Below are positions 37,301 to 50,168 of a DNA stretch of 64,000 bases, piece by piece; position 1 is the stretch's first letter; every line of letters starts with the position of its first letter. Under the pieces are notes generated by a model. That model searched no databases. It was not told where the DNA came from and was given only the letters and a program-made list of their open reading frames with translations. A program made the position numbers and the translations under genes. The stretch spans positions 1,426,001 to 1,490,000 of the forward strand of contig JAGTJL010000001.1 of NCBI GenBank assembly GCA_020746875.1, given 5' to 3'. This stretch comes from Rhexocercosporidium sp. MPI-PUGE-AT-0058. Lineage: Eukaryota > Ascomycota > Leotiomycetes > Helotiales.

Positions 37301-39663
37301 AATTTTAATATAATAATATATATTTTTTAAATTTAAAGCCGTAAATATTACGGCTCTGTTAAAACGATTTAACGTCTTATCGACTAAAAAGAGGAAGTAG
37401 CGATTTTTAATTATTATTTTATTTAACTTTTAATAATTTATATATAAACGTAACTCTTTATTTTTCTTTAATATAAATAATATTAATATATTTATAAGAC
37501 TTTTTAATAAATAAATTTATTCCTTTTATAATAAAGTAATAAAGTATTCTTAAAGCGTAATAAGTTATAATTTAAAAAAGTTATAAAAGGGGCTATATAA
37601 AAGTAATACGTTAATATTAATAATATATTCGAATCTAACTTGTTTTTTAAAAAGAGTAATTGGCGGATTATTATTGCACACATTTATTATATTAACAAGC
37701 TAATTTAAGAAAAGTGTCGGCTTAAGAGTCTTTAATTAAATAATTAATACTTACGACGGGTTTACGACGTTAATATTAAAATAAATATCCCACGACTCCC
37801 TTAAGTATTTATATAATTTTAAATTTTTTAAATAATTATAGTCGAATTAAAATATAAATATAATATAAAGTACTGTTTTAAAGTCGGTATTAAGGATATT
37901 AATAAACTTTTTTATTATTATAATTTAAATCTTGTCTTAAGTTAAAGAGTAAGCTTATTTCTTAAGTTTTTAATTATAATATTTAGCGCTTTTGTATTTA
38001 AGGAATTCTATTCCGAGAATTATATTATACTTTAAGTTTTTATAATAATAAAATCTTTCTCGAAAGGTTCTCGAGATTTTACGGTCGTCTTATATAATTA
38101 TATATAAATTATAAGCGTTAATTATTTAAAACTAATACTTATTAAAAGTCATAAACTCTTAATTATACTTAAATAAAAGGAGAAATCCTTATAACTTAGT
38201 TTTATATTTATTAAAGAAAATATAATTTAAGCTATTATTTATTAAATTATTAAATAACGTATTTATACTTATTTCAAGTTATTTTAATTTTATAAAAATA
38301 TATAAGCGTTTAAGAATATCTCTTAAGCCTTCGACGCTTAAGACTTAGTATTACTTTTTCCCGTATTCTTTTCGATATTAAACGGCTTTTATTTTTTAAC
38401 GCGTATAATAATATATACTTTTCTTTTTATTAAAAGGGTTTTTTTTATTATTTTAAAACGTTTTTTTACTTTTAACTTTTAAGAATTATTTTATATTTAT
38501 TATATAAACTTAAGATAGTTATAATCCTTAAATTAATAACCTTCTTGCCTATAAAAACGACAAAATATAATACTATTAACTAGTTTCTTTTATTATTAAT
38601 AAATATTAAAAAGGTTTATAAAAGCATAAGAATTAATTTATTGCGTCGTTAATATATACGTAATTACTTTATAAAAGTTAATAATAATATTATTATTAAA
38701 TATTTAAGTATTATAGTCTTTAATAAATATAATAAATTATTAATATATTACTTAAATAGACTCGCTTAATTATTAACGGAACCGCTTAATGTTTTTAATA
38801 ACCTTAATACTTTGAGTTTTTTTAAAAGTATAAAGCTTTTTTAAGAAGTTAATAAATAAGTTTTATATTAATAAAATATCCTCGAGTTTAATTATAGTTT
38901 ATTTTATATTATTTTAATAAATTAATAAGTCGCCTTTTATATTTATAATTGCGACGCGTACTTAATTTATATATATATTATAATTATATAAGCGAGCTTT
39001 AAAGATTTCTTTTTAAGTATTTTTTTAATTTCATAAGCTCTCGAAACTTATTCTTTTATATTTTTTAAAAATTATAATTATAAAATATTTCTTATAATCG
39101 CGCTTATTTTTCGCTTAAGTTATAATATACTTTAATAAAATATAAGCGTTTAAATTTAAATATATTAATAATATTATTTTAAATTTATAAATTACGTAAT
39201 TTATCGTAAGTAATGCGGTTATTTTTTAAGAGTGTCTCGGGGCCGGTAAAGTCTTAAGCTTAATAATATTCTTATTAAGTAAGTGCTATAAGTTAAATAA
39301 GTTAACTTTTAACTTTAAATTAAGATTATGCTTTATTAAAAGTAACTTAAAGTCTTTTATTAAAGTAATAATAATAAAATTTAATATTATATTATAAATT
39401 TATTAAAGGCTTTTTTTAATTATATATTATTTATTTATTATGTTTATATAAACGACAGAGATTACTTAAAAGCGACGAAGTCTAATAAAACTATTTTTAT
39501 AATAAGCGAGCCGCGTTTTTGCACGAGTATTTTTAATTTTAAATTTAATTAATAAGCGTATATATTTTTCGAGCTCGCGTTACTTTTAAGCGATTTATTC
39601 TTTAATAAGTATACTTAAAGCCGTAAGATTAATATTAATATTAAAAATAAAAAAGATTATATT
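34340..39663 (-). pseudogene. RIP-mutated gag-pol of gypsy copy B
   Basis: Same order as copy A: gag start degraded at about 39,663, zinc-knuckle remnant near 38,510-38,570 (C-R-F-x-R-Q-E-G spacing kept), reverse transcriptase near 37,080-37,500, RNase H near 36,330-36,470, integrase near 35,380-35,480. A 46-bp tandem duplication lies at 35243-35334. Many stops; not functional. Confidence 0.75.
35243..35334. repeat. 46-bp tandem duplication in copy B
   Basis: Two exact 46-bp units (acttttattaaatataata...). Copy A has one unit at the matching place (about 23,503-23,550), so it arose in B after the copies split. Confidence 0.85.
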
Positions 39664-39995
39664 ATTTATTATATAATTAAATATATTTAAGTTATTTTTA
39701 ATTTAAATTATAATTTTACTTTTTTTTATAAATATAAACAGGCTAGCTATAAGTATAAAAAGATTCCTTATTATTATTACCGCGAGTACTTTAAGGCAGT
39801 TTATTATTAAAAGTACCTTCGCTTTTAATTATATAAAAGGAATTTATAGATTTTATAATTTTATAAAGAATATTATAAGTAGCACCGCTAAAATAAGTAT
39901 TATTTATAAGTTTAGCGTTATTAAATATAATTATTTAATAAAAAATCGTTTTTTTATTTTTTATATTACTTTTTTATAAAATAAAAAGATTAACT

Positions 39996-40252
39996 TATTA
40001 AATAAAGTTTATAATAAGTAAAGTTTTATAAAAGTTTAAAGTAAATTATATTTAAAAAATTAATCTTTAGCTTTCGAAAAAGTTTAAAAGAAAAGCGTAT
40101 ATATAAAAAGGATTATTTATAAAAAGAAATAAAACGCCGGCGTAATTAAATATATAAGTAGGACTAATTTTATTAATACCGTAAAAGCCTCGGCCCCCTT
40201 ATATTACGGGCCCGATTTTATATAAATAAAATGGATAGGCATACATATGATA
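39996..40252 (-). repeat. right (5') LTR of copy B
   Basis: 257 bp, starts TATTAAATAAAGTTTATAAT, fully converted at its left end, ends CATATGATA. Confidence 0.88.
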
Positions 40253-40257
40253 GTTTA

Positions 40258-40427
40258 GTATTTTATTACTTGAAAGCATACCCGTAAGCTTTAATATGTG
40301 CTTAGCAAGTAGCAAATCCAGTAGTCATATCACTGTAAATTACTGTAAGGGGCGCAAAGCCATAAGCTTGAGGATTAGACGTTATAATGAGAAGAAGTAG
40401 TAGTAATTCTTTAAAGAGTTTAAATAA
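40258..40427. repeat. middle part of MITE-3
   Basis: Short, little mutated segment between gypsy B and copia D (gtattttattacttgaaagc...). It belongs to MITE-3 by position; similarity to the middle of MITE-2 is weak by eye. Confidence 0.6.
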
Positions 40428-40623
40428 TGCTGCAGGTTTATGCTGGTTTAAGTCACGGGTTAGTTATGTAGACAGAGTCGGATGTAGACTCTGCCACGCT
40501 AGTTAAACCATTAGTTATTAAGAAGCGTATCTATAGATCGCATAACCACTGTAATTAATACTATAAGTCAATTAATAATCTCATATTTTAATGCTTTTTA
40601 ATCTAGTCGTAATTATCTTAGCA
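40428..40623 (+). repeat. left LTR of copia D
   Basis: 196 bp; keeps GGTTTAAGTCACGGGTTAG and other CpA-containing words lost in the right copy. Confidence 0.8.
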
Positions 40624-40859
40624 ATAAATTATAAGCCTTAATAGCCTAAATTAAGTGTGTTTTTAATTTTACTAAAATTACTCTTATTTTAAAGGAACGA
40701 GTTCTTACTTATGAGTTAAGTTGCGTCTCCTATAATAGAGGACTAGTAAAAGAAAAGTAATAACGTCATTTTAGCGCGTCTTTTTAATTAAAATACTTTA
40801 AAAGATTCAAGAAAGGTAATATATTATTTTTTACTTATATTTTTATTACCGTAAGTGGC

Positions 40860-43800
40860 CTTATCAAAAAGCATTCCAACTCCTTTAAGAATCCCGTATC
40901 GCTAATGCTTAAGAAGTCCGATTTCGACAATTTCGATAATAATATTAACAACTTTTACGACTTATTTTATATAAGTAATAAAATAAATTTACTTAACGAA
41001 GGTAGCGCGCCGTCTATTATACTACTTATTCCCGGCGCCTTTAAGGATTTTAAGAATTAGTTCGGTTTTATAAATACGCTTATAAAGAATTAATATACGC
41101 TTAAGGACCTCGAATTAAATCCGAATTTACGTAATATTATATTAGAAATTAAGCCGACGTTTAAGCTTAAAGTTAAGCTTTCGAGACTCAAAATAGCCTT
41201 TACTTTATTAAACCTTTTCAACGCTTATAAGTTAAAGGGCATTGAAAATTATCTTAAGTAGCGTAATAAAATCCTTAATATTAAAATATTTAATAATATT
41301 TTTAAGTTTATAAATATTAAATTACATTTATATACGCTAAAAGAAGTTAACGAATAAGATAACAATATTAACGAAAATGCCTTAAAGAAATAAATTAATT
41401 AATAAGTAAAAGAAGCTTAAATAAGACTTATTATTACCTTAAAGTATAAGCTTAATTTATTAATATATATTACTAAAAAGAAAACTACTTTAAAGATATA
41501 AAAAGCTTTATAATATTAATATAAAGACAATAAAAACGTCTTAATATATAATGCTATTTAAGACTATATTAAGTTCTATTATAATAATTTCTTATTTTTA
41601 GAGAAGTTTATTATTGCCTTTAAGCTATTAATTATTAAATTAAATACGCTAAAAATAACTCATTTTATAAAATAACATTTAATTATATTTATTATTATAA
41701 TTTTTAAAAAGTGGCTTATTTAAACTAAACGACAGCGCTTAAATCTATATATAACACCGGACGTTATAATATTTAGCGATTTTATAATAAGCACGAGTAT
41801 TACAATTATAATTAACTCGAATATTAGTTTAAAGAGTCTTATTAAAAATATTATAAATAAAGTATAAATTAGTAAGTTAAGTAAAATAATTAGATAAGCC
41901 TTTTATAAAAATAAAAGTATTTTAAATTTATATAAAAGCTAAAATAAAAGCAACTTTAATATTAAAAATAATAAAGGAAAAAGCAAAAACGGTTTTAAGA
42001 TTAAGTTAATTTATAAATACTATAATTAATTAAACTCACGTTATATACTTAATAATTATTATATAATAAATAAAGCTAAAAAAGCCAAGTTTAAAAAGAT
42101 GTATAAAAAGAAGTATATTTTATATAAAGATTATATTAAAAAAAAAAAAAAAAAGAGAATTTTAATAATAATTCTAATAATAATATCTTTAAATTAATAT
42201 TCCTTTCGTTTATTTTTATTATTTTAGCGCTTAAATTCACTGCTTTCTCTTATAAAAATAAATCCTAATAGCTATTTAATATTAAAGCCACCGAATATAT
42301 GTTTAACGACTTATTAAAGTTCTCCGAATATACGCTACGCTTTAACTTATTATTTATATCGATAGTTAACGGTTCTTTTAAACTTAATAGCATTAGCATA
42401 TATATATTTAAAATAATTAAATTAAACGGTTTCGTGTGTATAATTTATTATTATAATATATTATATATACTTTTCTCCTTTATATGCTTATATTCTGGCT
42501 ATAAATTAACTAAATTAAATAGTTACCTTCGATTAAATAAGCTTTTTATAATATTAAATAAAGAGATTTATTATATTAATTTAGAGTTCTTTTTAATAAA
42601 AGAGGAGTAATTTATTAGTTTTAGATATATTAATATGCCGAGACTAACTCTTTTTATTATAATTAAAGTAGCTATAGTCGATATCGAGCTGTGGCACCGC
42701 AGAATAAGTTATATTAATTTTAATGTAATTAAATATATTCAAAGTTTCGTTAATAATATGAAATTTAATAAAAATAAAAATAATAAAATTTATTTTTACG
42801 TACTTTATAAAAAGAGCAGACTTATTTATAAAGTTAATAAGCGCTTAATACGTATAAAGCTAATACATGCGTTATATAAGATTAACGTTAATATAGTTTA
42901 CTTTACTTTAATAGGAATTAATGACTATTGTTACGCCTTAATCTTTACTTATATAGTTACTTTTATAAAGTGGGCTTATATATACGCTAAGAAGTCAAAT
43001 GTATATTTTATAAAGGGGACAGCTAAATCGACACACGGAAATAGCTAAATCGACATCTCTTGGCAAAATAATTATGATAAATTAAGAAAAAGTAATTAAT
43101 AAAATATTTAAATCTTAGCTTAAAAATGATATTTATTAAGTTATTTTTAAAAACTAACTTATTTTAAAAAAGTTATATAATATTAAAAGTTGAGTTTTTC
43201 GATAATATTTTAATATTATATTAAAAAGTACTTTTATAATAAAATTTAATAAACTTTAATAATTTAAATATAAAACTATTATTAAATAATTTAAAATTAA
43301 AAAGTTAAGCGAAAATATATTATTTACTATTTATTTTCATAAAATAAATGAAAAATCTTAATTTTTGTTTATTTATTATTAAATAATACTTATAATATTT
43401 AAGCGAGATATTTAATAAATCTTATATTAATAAATCTTATATTAATAAATATTTTAAATAAATATTTTAAAATAAAATAAAAAAATAAATAAAAACTATT
43501 ATTTTATAATTTTCTTAAAATCCGTATGTCGATTTAGCTATTTCCGTATGTCGATTTAGCTGTCCCCTTTATAAATTAAAAAATAATTAAAGTAATTAAG
43601 ATATTTTGTCTTAATAATAAAAGAGAATATAGCTGTATATAATTAAAAGAGTTAGTAGATTACCTTAATATATTAATTAAAGAATTTACTCCGTATACTT
43701 TAAAGTAAGACGGAAAAGTTAAACACTTTATTCGCACTATTATAAAAAAGACTTATACGGCTATAATTAATTAAAACATATTTAAAAACGTATAACTTAA

Positions 43801-46330
43801 GGTTTTAATAATAATCATTTATATTATTAATTATACTTTTATATTTATAGTTAATGAAAAGACTTCATTTAAAGCTTTTTGAAACAATATTAAGCTTAGT
43901 GTTAATTATAAACCTTCGGTTAAATACTTAAGAGTTTTTAAATATTTTATATATATTCTGATCGATAAGGAAAAAAAAGTATAAAACCGTAAGATTATTT
44001 TAAAAATAAAGAAAGACATTTTAATTAATTTTAAAAGCTATAATATTTACTATTATTTAATTAATAAAAAGATTATTCGCACTTCTTATATAAGATTTAA
44101 TAAAGACGGCTTAATTATAAAACCTTATAAAAAAGATATTATATTATTACTTTACGTTAAAAGTAATAATAATAGCGTAAATTAAAATTATAATATTAAA
44201 GAGTTATTAAAACGTAAAAATAATTATTAAAATTAGCCGAAAGAATAGTTTTTAAATAATAAAATTAATAATCTTAAATTAATAGCTAATTTTAAGAATA
44301 ATATTAAATTTAATATTAATATTAATAAGAAAAGCGAAGTTAACGCTTTTAAAATATTAAAAAAGTAAAAATAAATACCTTTTATTAAAAAAAAAGCGTA
44401 ATAAACTTTTCGATTTTAAAAATAAAATATATAAGTATATTTTACGGGAAATTTATTTTAATAAAATATAAAATCTAATTAATAATAAAATCTTATATTT
44501 TATATTTTTAAAAGAAAAAATTAATTATTTTTTAAGTTATTACCGACTTACTTTTAGCGTAATTTAAGAAGAATTATTATATTTTAATAATTTAACCTTA
44601 ATAAAAGGAATAATATAATGTCTTAATTAATTAAAATAAAAAGAGGCAATTATTAAGGAATATTACTTACTTATTAATAAGGAAACATAGTCTTTCACGA
44701 AGCGCTTAGACTTATTATTTAGTAATAAAGTACTTAATTTACGTTTAGTCTTTAAAATTAAAAAAATTAAAAATAATACTATTAAAAAAATATAAAGTCA
44801 GACTTATTATATAAGACTATACTTAGCGCTATAAACGAGATTATAATTAGATATACGCTAGCGTTTATAAATCCGTCACTTAAAAGCTTATATTAACTAT
44901 AATAGCTTTATATAATTTAAAAGTAAAATAATATAACGTCGAGACTGCATTTTTAAATAATAATATTAATTTTAATATTTATATTAAAATCCCTTTAAAA
45001 TAAAAATAAAATAACCGAATTTTTATAAACGACAAATATATAAAACTTAAGAAAGCCTTATATAATCTTAAGTAATTACTACGTTTATAATAAGAAAAGT
45101 TATAAATTAAGTTTATTAAAATTAGTTTCGTTTCCTTAAAAATTAATAATTATATATATATTAATAAAAAAACTAAAATTTTAATTATTACTTATATTAA
45201 TAATTTCTTAATAATCTTAAAAATAAGACTAATTTTAAAAGCTTTTAAAATATAAATTCTTACTTTATTTAATATTATTCTTATTAGCTTAATATAATAC
45301 TTCTTAAGAATTCGTATTATTTAAAATAAAAAAAAGAAGATTTTTTTTATTAAAATGCTTATATTAAAAAGATATTAAATCGTTTTAAAATAATTAATTA
45401 TAAAACTATTATTACGGCGTTTATTTTTAGTTTTAAAGTATATATAATTAAATTTAAATAATAAGCTATTATATAAGAGATTAAGTTATATTAATAAGTT
45501 TATAATTCTTTATAATATTTTACTTATATTAAATGAAATATTTAATATTATTCTTTAATATTATCTTAATTTCTTATAAATCCGTCCTTATAATTAATAC
45601 CTCGCTAATATAAAAAGAATTCTTTAGTACCTTTAAGAAACGAAATATTATATTATAATATATAATGAAGATGTTATAAACGCTAAACTCATAAAGTTAT
45701 ATAGTTTTTACGACTTTAATTAAGTAAATTTACGTAAAAGATAAATCTTATATAATGGTATTGTCTTCTTCTTTATAAAAAGAATATTTAACGCTATTTC
45801 TAAATGCAAAACTACGGTAGTTTTAGTTTTTACAAAAGTAAAGTATATTATTATATATATATTTATTAAAAAGACATTATAAATTTATTAAATTTTAATT
45901 AAAATAAGCTATAAAAGACTAGATTCTTGCTTTATTAAAATAAACTATAATAATTAAAGTATACTATTATTATTTAAAAACCTTAAGTTTTATTAACGTA
46001 TAAAGCATATTAATATTAAGTTTTATTACTTACGACAAGAAGTAATTAAAAGCTATTTAGACCTTTAGTATATATTATCGAAAAAAAAAATACTACCGAC
46101 GGCTTTACGAAACTATTAAGTCTTTAAGATTTTAAGGAATTTATTAAAATATTAAAGTTAACGGTTTTATACTTTAATTAAAAAGTAATAATATTACTTA
46201 AAAGACGTTTTTATTTTTATAAATTAAAAGACGCGTAAGAATTTAAAAGGCTATTTTAAAAGCTGCTTTAATTTTGTGTAAGCTATTTTAATAACCTTTT
46301 CTTTTATATTAATATAAAATATATTTACTT
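40860..46330 (+). pseudogene. RIP-mutated polyprotein of copia D
   Basis: Gag region about 40,900-42,200; a protease region around 42,300-42,610; the pre-integrase motif ELWHRRISYINFN at about 42,677-42,720 with a degraded HHCC zinc region; integrase core IGINDYCYALIFTYIVT near 42,910-42,960, broken by MITE-1 and resuming at 43,576 with LVDYLNILIKEFTPYTLK and NYKPSVKYLRVFKYFIYILIDKE; reverse transcriptase about 44,690-45,340; RNase H to about 46,140. Open pieces of 103 and 137 codons (42299-42610, 42635-43048) are remnants, the second running into MITE-1. Confidence 0.8.
43015..43567. mobile_element. MITE-1 in copia D
   Basis: 553 bp, ends GGGGACAGCTAAATCGAC and its inverse, perfect 8-bp TSD TTTATAAA (43007-43014, 43568-43575). 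Each end holds the AGCTAAATCGACA-type word twice. The interior is AT-rich and non-coding. Same family as MITE-2 and MITE-3 by the ends; the interior differs. Confidence 0.9.
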
Positions 46331-46404
46331 TTAAAAATATATATTTTAAAAGAATTAAACTTTAAATTAAAAAGCACTTATTAAAAAGTGTTTTTTAAAA
46401 AATA

Positions 46405-46600
46405 TATTATAAGTTTATATTAGTTTAAGTCACAAGTTAATTATATAAATAAAGTCGGATATAAACTTTATTTTATTAATTAGACTATTAGTTATTAAGG
46501 AGCGTATTTATAAATCGCATAACTATTGTAATTAATATCACAACTCAATTAATAACCCCGCACCTTAATGCTTCCTAGTCTAATCGTGATTATCTTAGCA
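46405..46600 (+). repeat. right LTR of copia D
   Basis: 196 bp; its left half is strongly converted (agtttaagtcacaagttaattatat) while its last 60 bp keep AACCCCGCACCTTAATGC. Confidence 0.8.
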
Positions 46601-46795
46601 ATAAATAACTTTAATTTTAATTCTCAGCCTTAAAAGTAATTAAGTAATTATGAATATTTATATTATGTATTAATAGCCCTTGCTCTTTAATATAAATTTA
46701 TATAAAAAGGTAGGTCTTTAAATATACTCGCTAAGTTACTAGAATTTTAGCGCATGGCGGTTTAGCTATTTGATTATAGCGATTTAGCTGTGGCT
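46601..46795. repeat. right part of MITE-3
   Basis: Matches the left part of MITE-2 read in reverse, including actcgctaagtta and agcgcatggcggtttagcta. Confidence 0.85.
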
Positions 46796-47083
46796 AAGAA
46801 TTATCTTCGGTCGGCGAAGTAATAAGTAAGTTACGCGCTAATAGCGTATTTACGTTTATTTATTAACTAAATAAAATATAAATAATATAAATATAATAAT
46901 AATATAAATATAATAATATAATTACGTAATAATTATAATTTCATTATCTCGCCGAAACGTATATATAAATAGCTTTCTCGTCGCGTTAATAATAACTTTT
47001 CCTTTTCAGCTTATTTATATATAATACTTATATTTATATATTATTATTTTCTTGTTTTTTTTTCTTTTTCTCTTTTTTAATTA

Positions 47084-47212
<129 letters not shown>

Positions 47213-47215
47213 GCT

Positions 47216-49592
47216 TTCAATATTATTATTAAGTCTTATATTAATTTCTTGACTTATAAGGTCTTATATATTTATTTGATTTTCTTTAAATAAATTTATT
47301 TCAGGATTATTTATAATTTTAATATCTCTTATTTAAAGAGCCTTTTTGTTTATAATATCTAATACTTTATATAATAGATAATTAAATCTAATTAATATTG
47401 CTTTATTAGCTTTTGGTTCTAGTTTAGTTATATGATTCTTTTTATTTTTATAAAAATATATAAAATCAAAGAGTTTAATATAATTAATATTAGGGATTTT
47501 ATTATATCTTACTTTATATAGTGTTTTATAGTTTATTGCCGAATAAGAAGTTCTATTATATAAATAAGTAGCTGTAATTACAGCTTCTCCTCACATATAA
47601 TTAAGCAAATTAGCTGTATTTAATAAGTATTTAACCTTATTTAAAATAGTGCGATTAATACGTTTTATTACTTTATTTGGTTCTTTTGTATAAGCAGGTG
47701 CTAATTAATGAGTTATACTATGATTTATTAAATATTCTTTAATTTTATTATTAATATATTCCCTCCTGTTATTAGTTGCAAATACATTTATACGTTTATT
47801 ATTATTATTATTTTCATTCTTTGATTTATCTTTAATAAAAGCGTTATATACTTCATATTTATTTTTAAGTAGTTTTATTTCTAAATATTTACTATTAAAG
47901 TCTAAGAAAGTTATAGTATATTTATATTTATTAAAAGTTATAAGGTTAATAGGACTATAAAGATCACCAGTTATTTTTTCTAATAAAATCTTTGGATTTT
48001 ATTATTAAATTCTCTATTTATTTTATTTATAAATTTACTTTTAAGGCAACTTTCATAGTTTAGTATTTATATATTAATTATATTATTTAATATTATATTA
48101 TTATAACCCGTTATATATTTTTATTTATTTAAGTAATTCAAGCTTATATAACTTAATTTAATATATAAGTCTATTTTATTAATACTTTTATTTTCTTTTA
48201 TATTTTCAGTAGCAGTTAAGACTTGAATATTATTATTTTTTTTATTTTTATAAGGTATAATATTAAGGATATATAATTCTTTTATTTTTGGTCCTTATAT
48301 TATTACTTATTATTTTTGTTTTTAATATAAGTAAAAGTATTAATAAAAATGTTATAATATTATTTATTTAATTGACTTTGATTTATTAAGTTTATTCTTA
48401 ATTCTGGTATATAAAGATAATTTTCAATTATATATATTTAATTATTAATATTTGATTTTATAAAGACATTTCCATATCTTTTAATTATTATTTGTTTTGC
48501 TTCTCTTTAATTAACTGACTTATTATATGATTTAAAATTATTAAAATATGATAAATTATAATATATATATGTAGTTGCGGCAGTATTAAGTGTAAAGGTT
48601 TTTATTTGATTATTTTGATTATTTATATTTGTTTTCTTAATCCTGTGATTTTTTATAGAATTTAAATTAAAGTTTATATTATTAATATTAATTATTTTAT
48701 TGGTTTTTATAAAAGGTATAATTATTAATACTTATATATCTTTTATAAGATTTAAATTAAAATTAAAATCGCTAAAGTCTTTAATAGCATTTGTAATATT
48801 ATATAAGACGTTTATATTATCGTCTCGCTTATCTCGAGCCGATTTCTCGGAAATATTAAGTGATTTATTAGTCTTTAGGCGTTTTTAGCTCTTCGGCGCT
48901 TTTTCGGGGAATAGAAAAGCGCAGTTAAAAGTCACGTGAGAGTATTGTTTATAATTAGTGTAATACTTCTTGCTTTAAGTGGTATTTTTAGTGATTTTAT
49001 AAGGTTTTTTGCTTTTATTACTATTAAAAGTTATTAAGGCTTAATTTATATTAGCTTTATTTAATTCTTAACGTTTTAATTCGTTTAATAGATTAAAGAA
49101 TAAAGACTTAAAGGTATAAGAATTAATATTAATTCTTAAAGATTATATTATATTAAAAACTAATTTATTATAATTATTGATTAAGTTATTAAGAACTTAA
49201 GCTATTACTACTTATTTAAGCAACTTAAGGTTTTTAGCTTTTAGCTGATCGCTTAGCTGTTTTACTTTATTAAGGTATTCTTTTATTAAATTATATTTAA
49301 TTAAATGGGTATTAAAAAATTCTGAGCTAAATCCTTTTAGGGAATAGAGGTTTTTAAGTAATTGCCAAGCTTTAAAAGCACGTATTATATATTATATTTG
49401 CAAAAGAGGGCTATTTTTAATAAGTAATTAAATATTAGAAAAAGCTTTGCCGTCTATTTCATTACTTACTTTATTAAATGCTATTATAGCGTTTAACGCT
49501 TCTTTTATTAAGAGGGCCGTTATACGAAATGCATAAATTGGGTAATTATCCGAGCCGCTAAGTTTAGCTATAGTGATTTTATCGGAAGTCAT
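47216..49592 (-). pseudogene. gag-integrase remnant of element E
   Basis: Starts at ATG 49592 with MTSDKITIAKLSGSDNYPIY, a typical copia gag start, followed by RAFKAWQLLKNLYS and KQLSDQLKAKN; further left come a degraded GAG-pre-integrase region near 48,120-48,200, then integrase: YTITFLDFNSKYLEIKLLKN near 47,860-47,930, RREYINNKIKEYLINH near 47,715-47,775, and RINRTILNKVKYLLNTANL near 47,610-47,670. Stops replace Gln and Trp codons. Different from copia D in sequence and orientation. Confidence 0.75.
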
Positions 49593-50018
49593 TTTATTTA
49601 TTATATATTAGTTATATTTTAAGAGAGTATTTAAAGGTATTGACTTAATTTTTTGAAAATTCCGAGGGTTTAAGTTATTCGGAATATTTCAAGTTTTCAG
49701 GTATTAGTTATTGAGCACGTGACTTATATATATTAAAAGTTATAAGGTAAAATACTTGTTGGTGTATAAGAACTTTTGAAGTGTTCTAAGGTCACGTTTT
49801 TATTTTGCTTTTAGTGTACGGATGACTAATCCAAAAATTCCGAAACTTATATAGTAAATTTATCAGTATATAAGTTATATTTATTAAGAGTATGAAGAGT
49901 ATTTTATTAATAAATATCAAAGATATTTAGTTTTTTATTTTATTTATATTTTGGAAGTTATATAATTAAACTAGCCAATAAAAGAACTACGTATTAAAGG
50001 TATGACGTAAGTATAAAT

Positions 50019-50168
50019 GTATAAAGCTGTAAGTATGAAGATATAAGGGTATAAAGCCGTAAGTATGAAGATATAAAGATATAAAGCTATAAGTATAGAG
50101 ATATAAAAGTATAAAGCCGTAAGTATAGAGATATAGAAATATAAAGCCGTAAGTACAAAAATATGAAG
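50019..50168. repeat. five tandem 30-bp repeats
   Basis: Units begin at 50019, 50049, 50079, 50109 and 50139, consensus GTATAAAGCCGTAAGTATGA followed by AGATATAARG. They differ at a few sites. They lie in the non-coding right part of element E. Confidence 0.85.

Larger units (their letters stand above)
29656..40252 (-). mobile_element. Ty3/gypsy copy B
   Basis: 10.6 kb, LTRs 29656-29914 and 39996-40252, TSD GTTTA (29651-29655, 40253-40257), inserted into MITE-3. Same family and orientation as A. It carries the Fot/pogo-like element at 31816-34334 and lacks about 240 bp that A and C have (A 26,801-27,041). Strongly RIP-mutated. Confidence 0.93.
40428..46600 (+). mobile_element. Ty1/copia element D
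   Basis: 6.2 kb with LTRs at 40428-40623 and 46405-46600 (about 196 bp, TGCTGCAGG...CTTAGCA; the right copy is the RIP-converted form TATTATAAG...). The TSD is not clean: AATAA on the left, and AATAA or ATAAA on the right depending on where the LTR is ended. Inserted into MITE-3 and itself carrying MITE-1. Integrase lies before reverse transcriptase, the copia order. Confidence 0.88.
29398..46795. mobile_element. MITE-3: TIR element split by two retrotransposons
   Basis: Ends RGCCACAGCTAAATCGCTAT... at 29398 and the inverted partner ending ...ATAGCGATTTAGCTGTGGCT at 46795, with the 8-bp TSD AAGAATTA (29390-29397, 46796-46803). Copies A and B show the uninterrupted site (AAAAAGTTGTCTTCGG, AAAGAGTTATTTTCGG). 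Removing gypsy B and copia D, each with one TSD copy, leaves about 618 bp, nearly the 622 bp of MITE-2, and the two ends match MITE-2 in reverse orientation (for example cgcatcttaagtatatact). So this is a small element swollen to 17.4 kb, not a large transposon. Confidence 0.88.

Noticed and set aside
42299..43048. Two open frames as small host genes
   Set aside because: They are the least damaged parts of the copia D polyprotein (pre-integrase LWHRR motif), and the second ends inside MITE-1.
29398..46795. Giant cargo-carrying transposon (Starship-like)
   Set aside because: No tyrosine recombinase or cargo genes; the length is fully explained by gypsy B and copia D inside a 0.62-kb element.
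48700..48888. 62-codon plus-strand frame
   Set aside because: Lies antisense to the element E gag-integrase remnant and has no family features.
50019..50168. CRISPR-like array
   Set aside because: The units abut each other with no spacers, in a eukaryotic retroelement; it is a plain tandem repeat.
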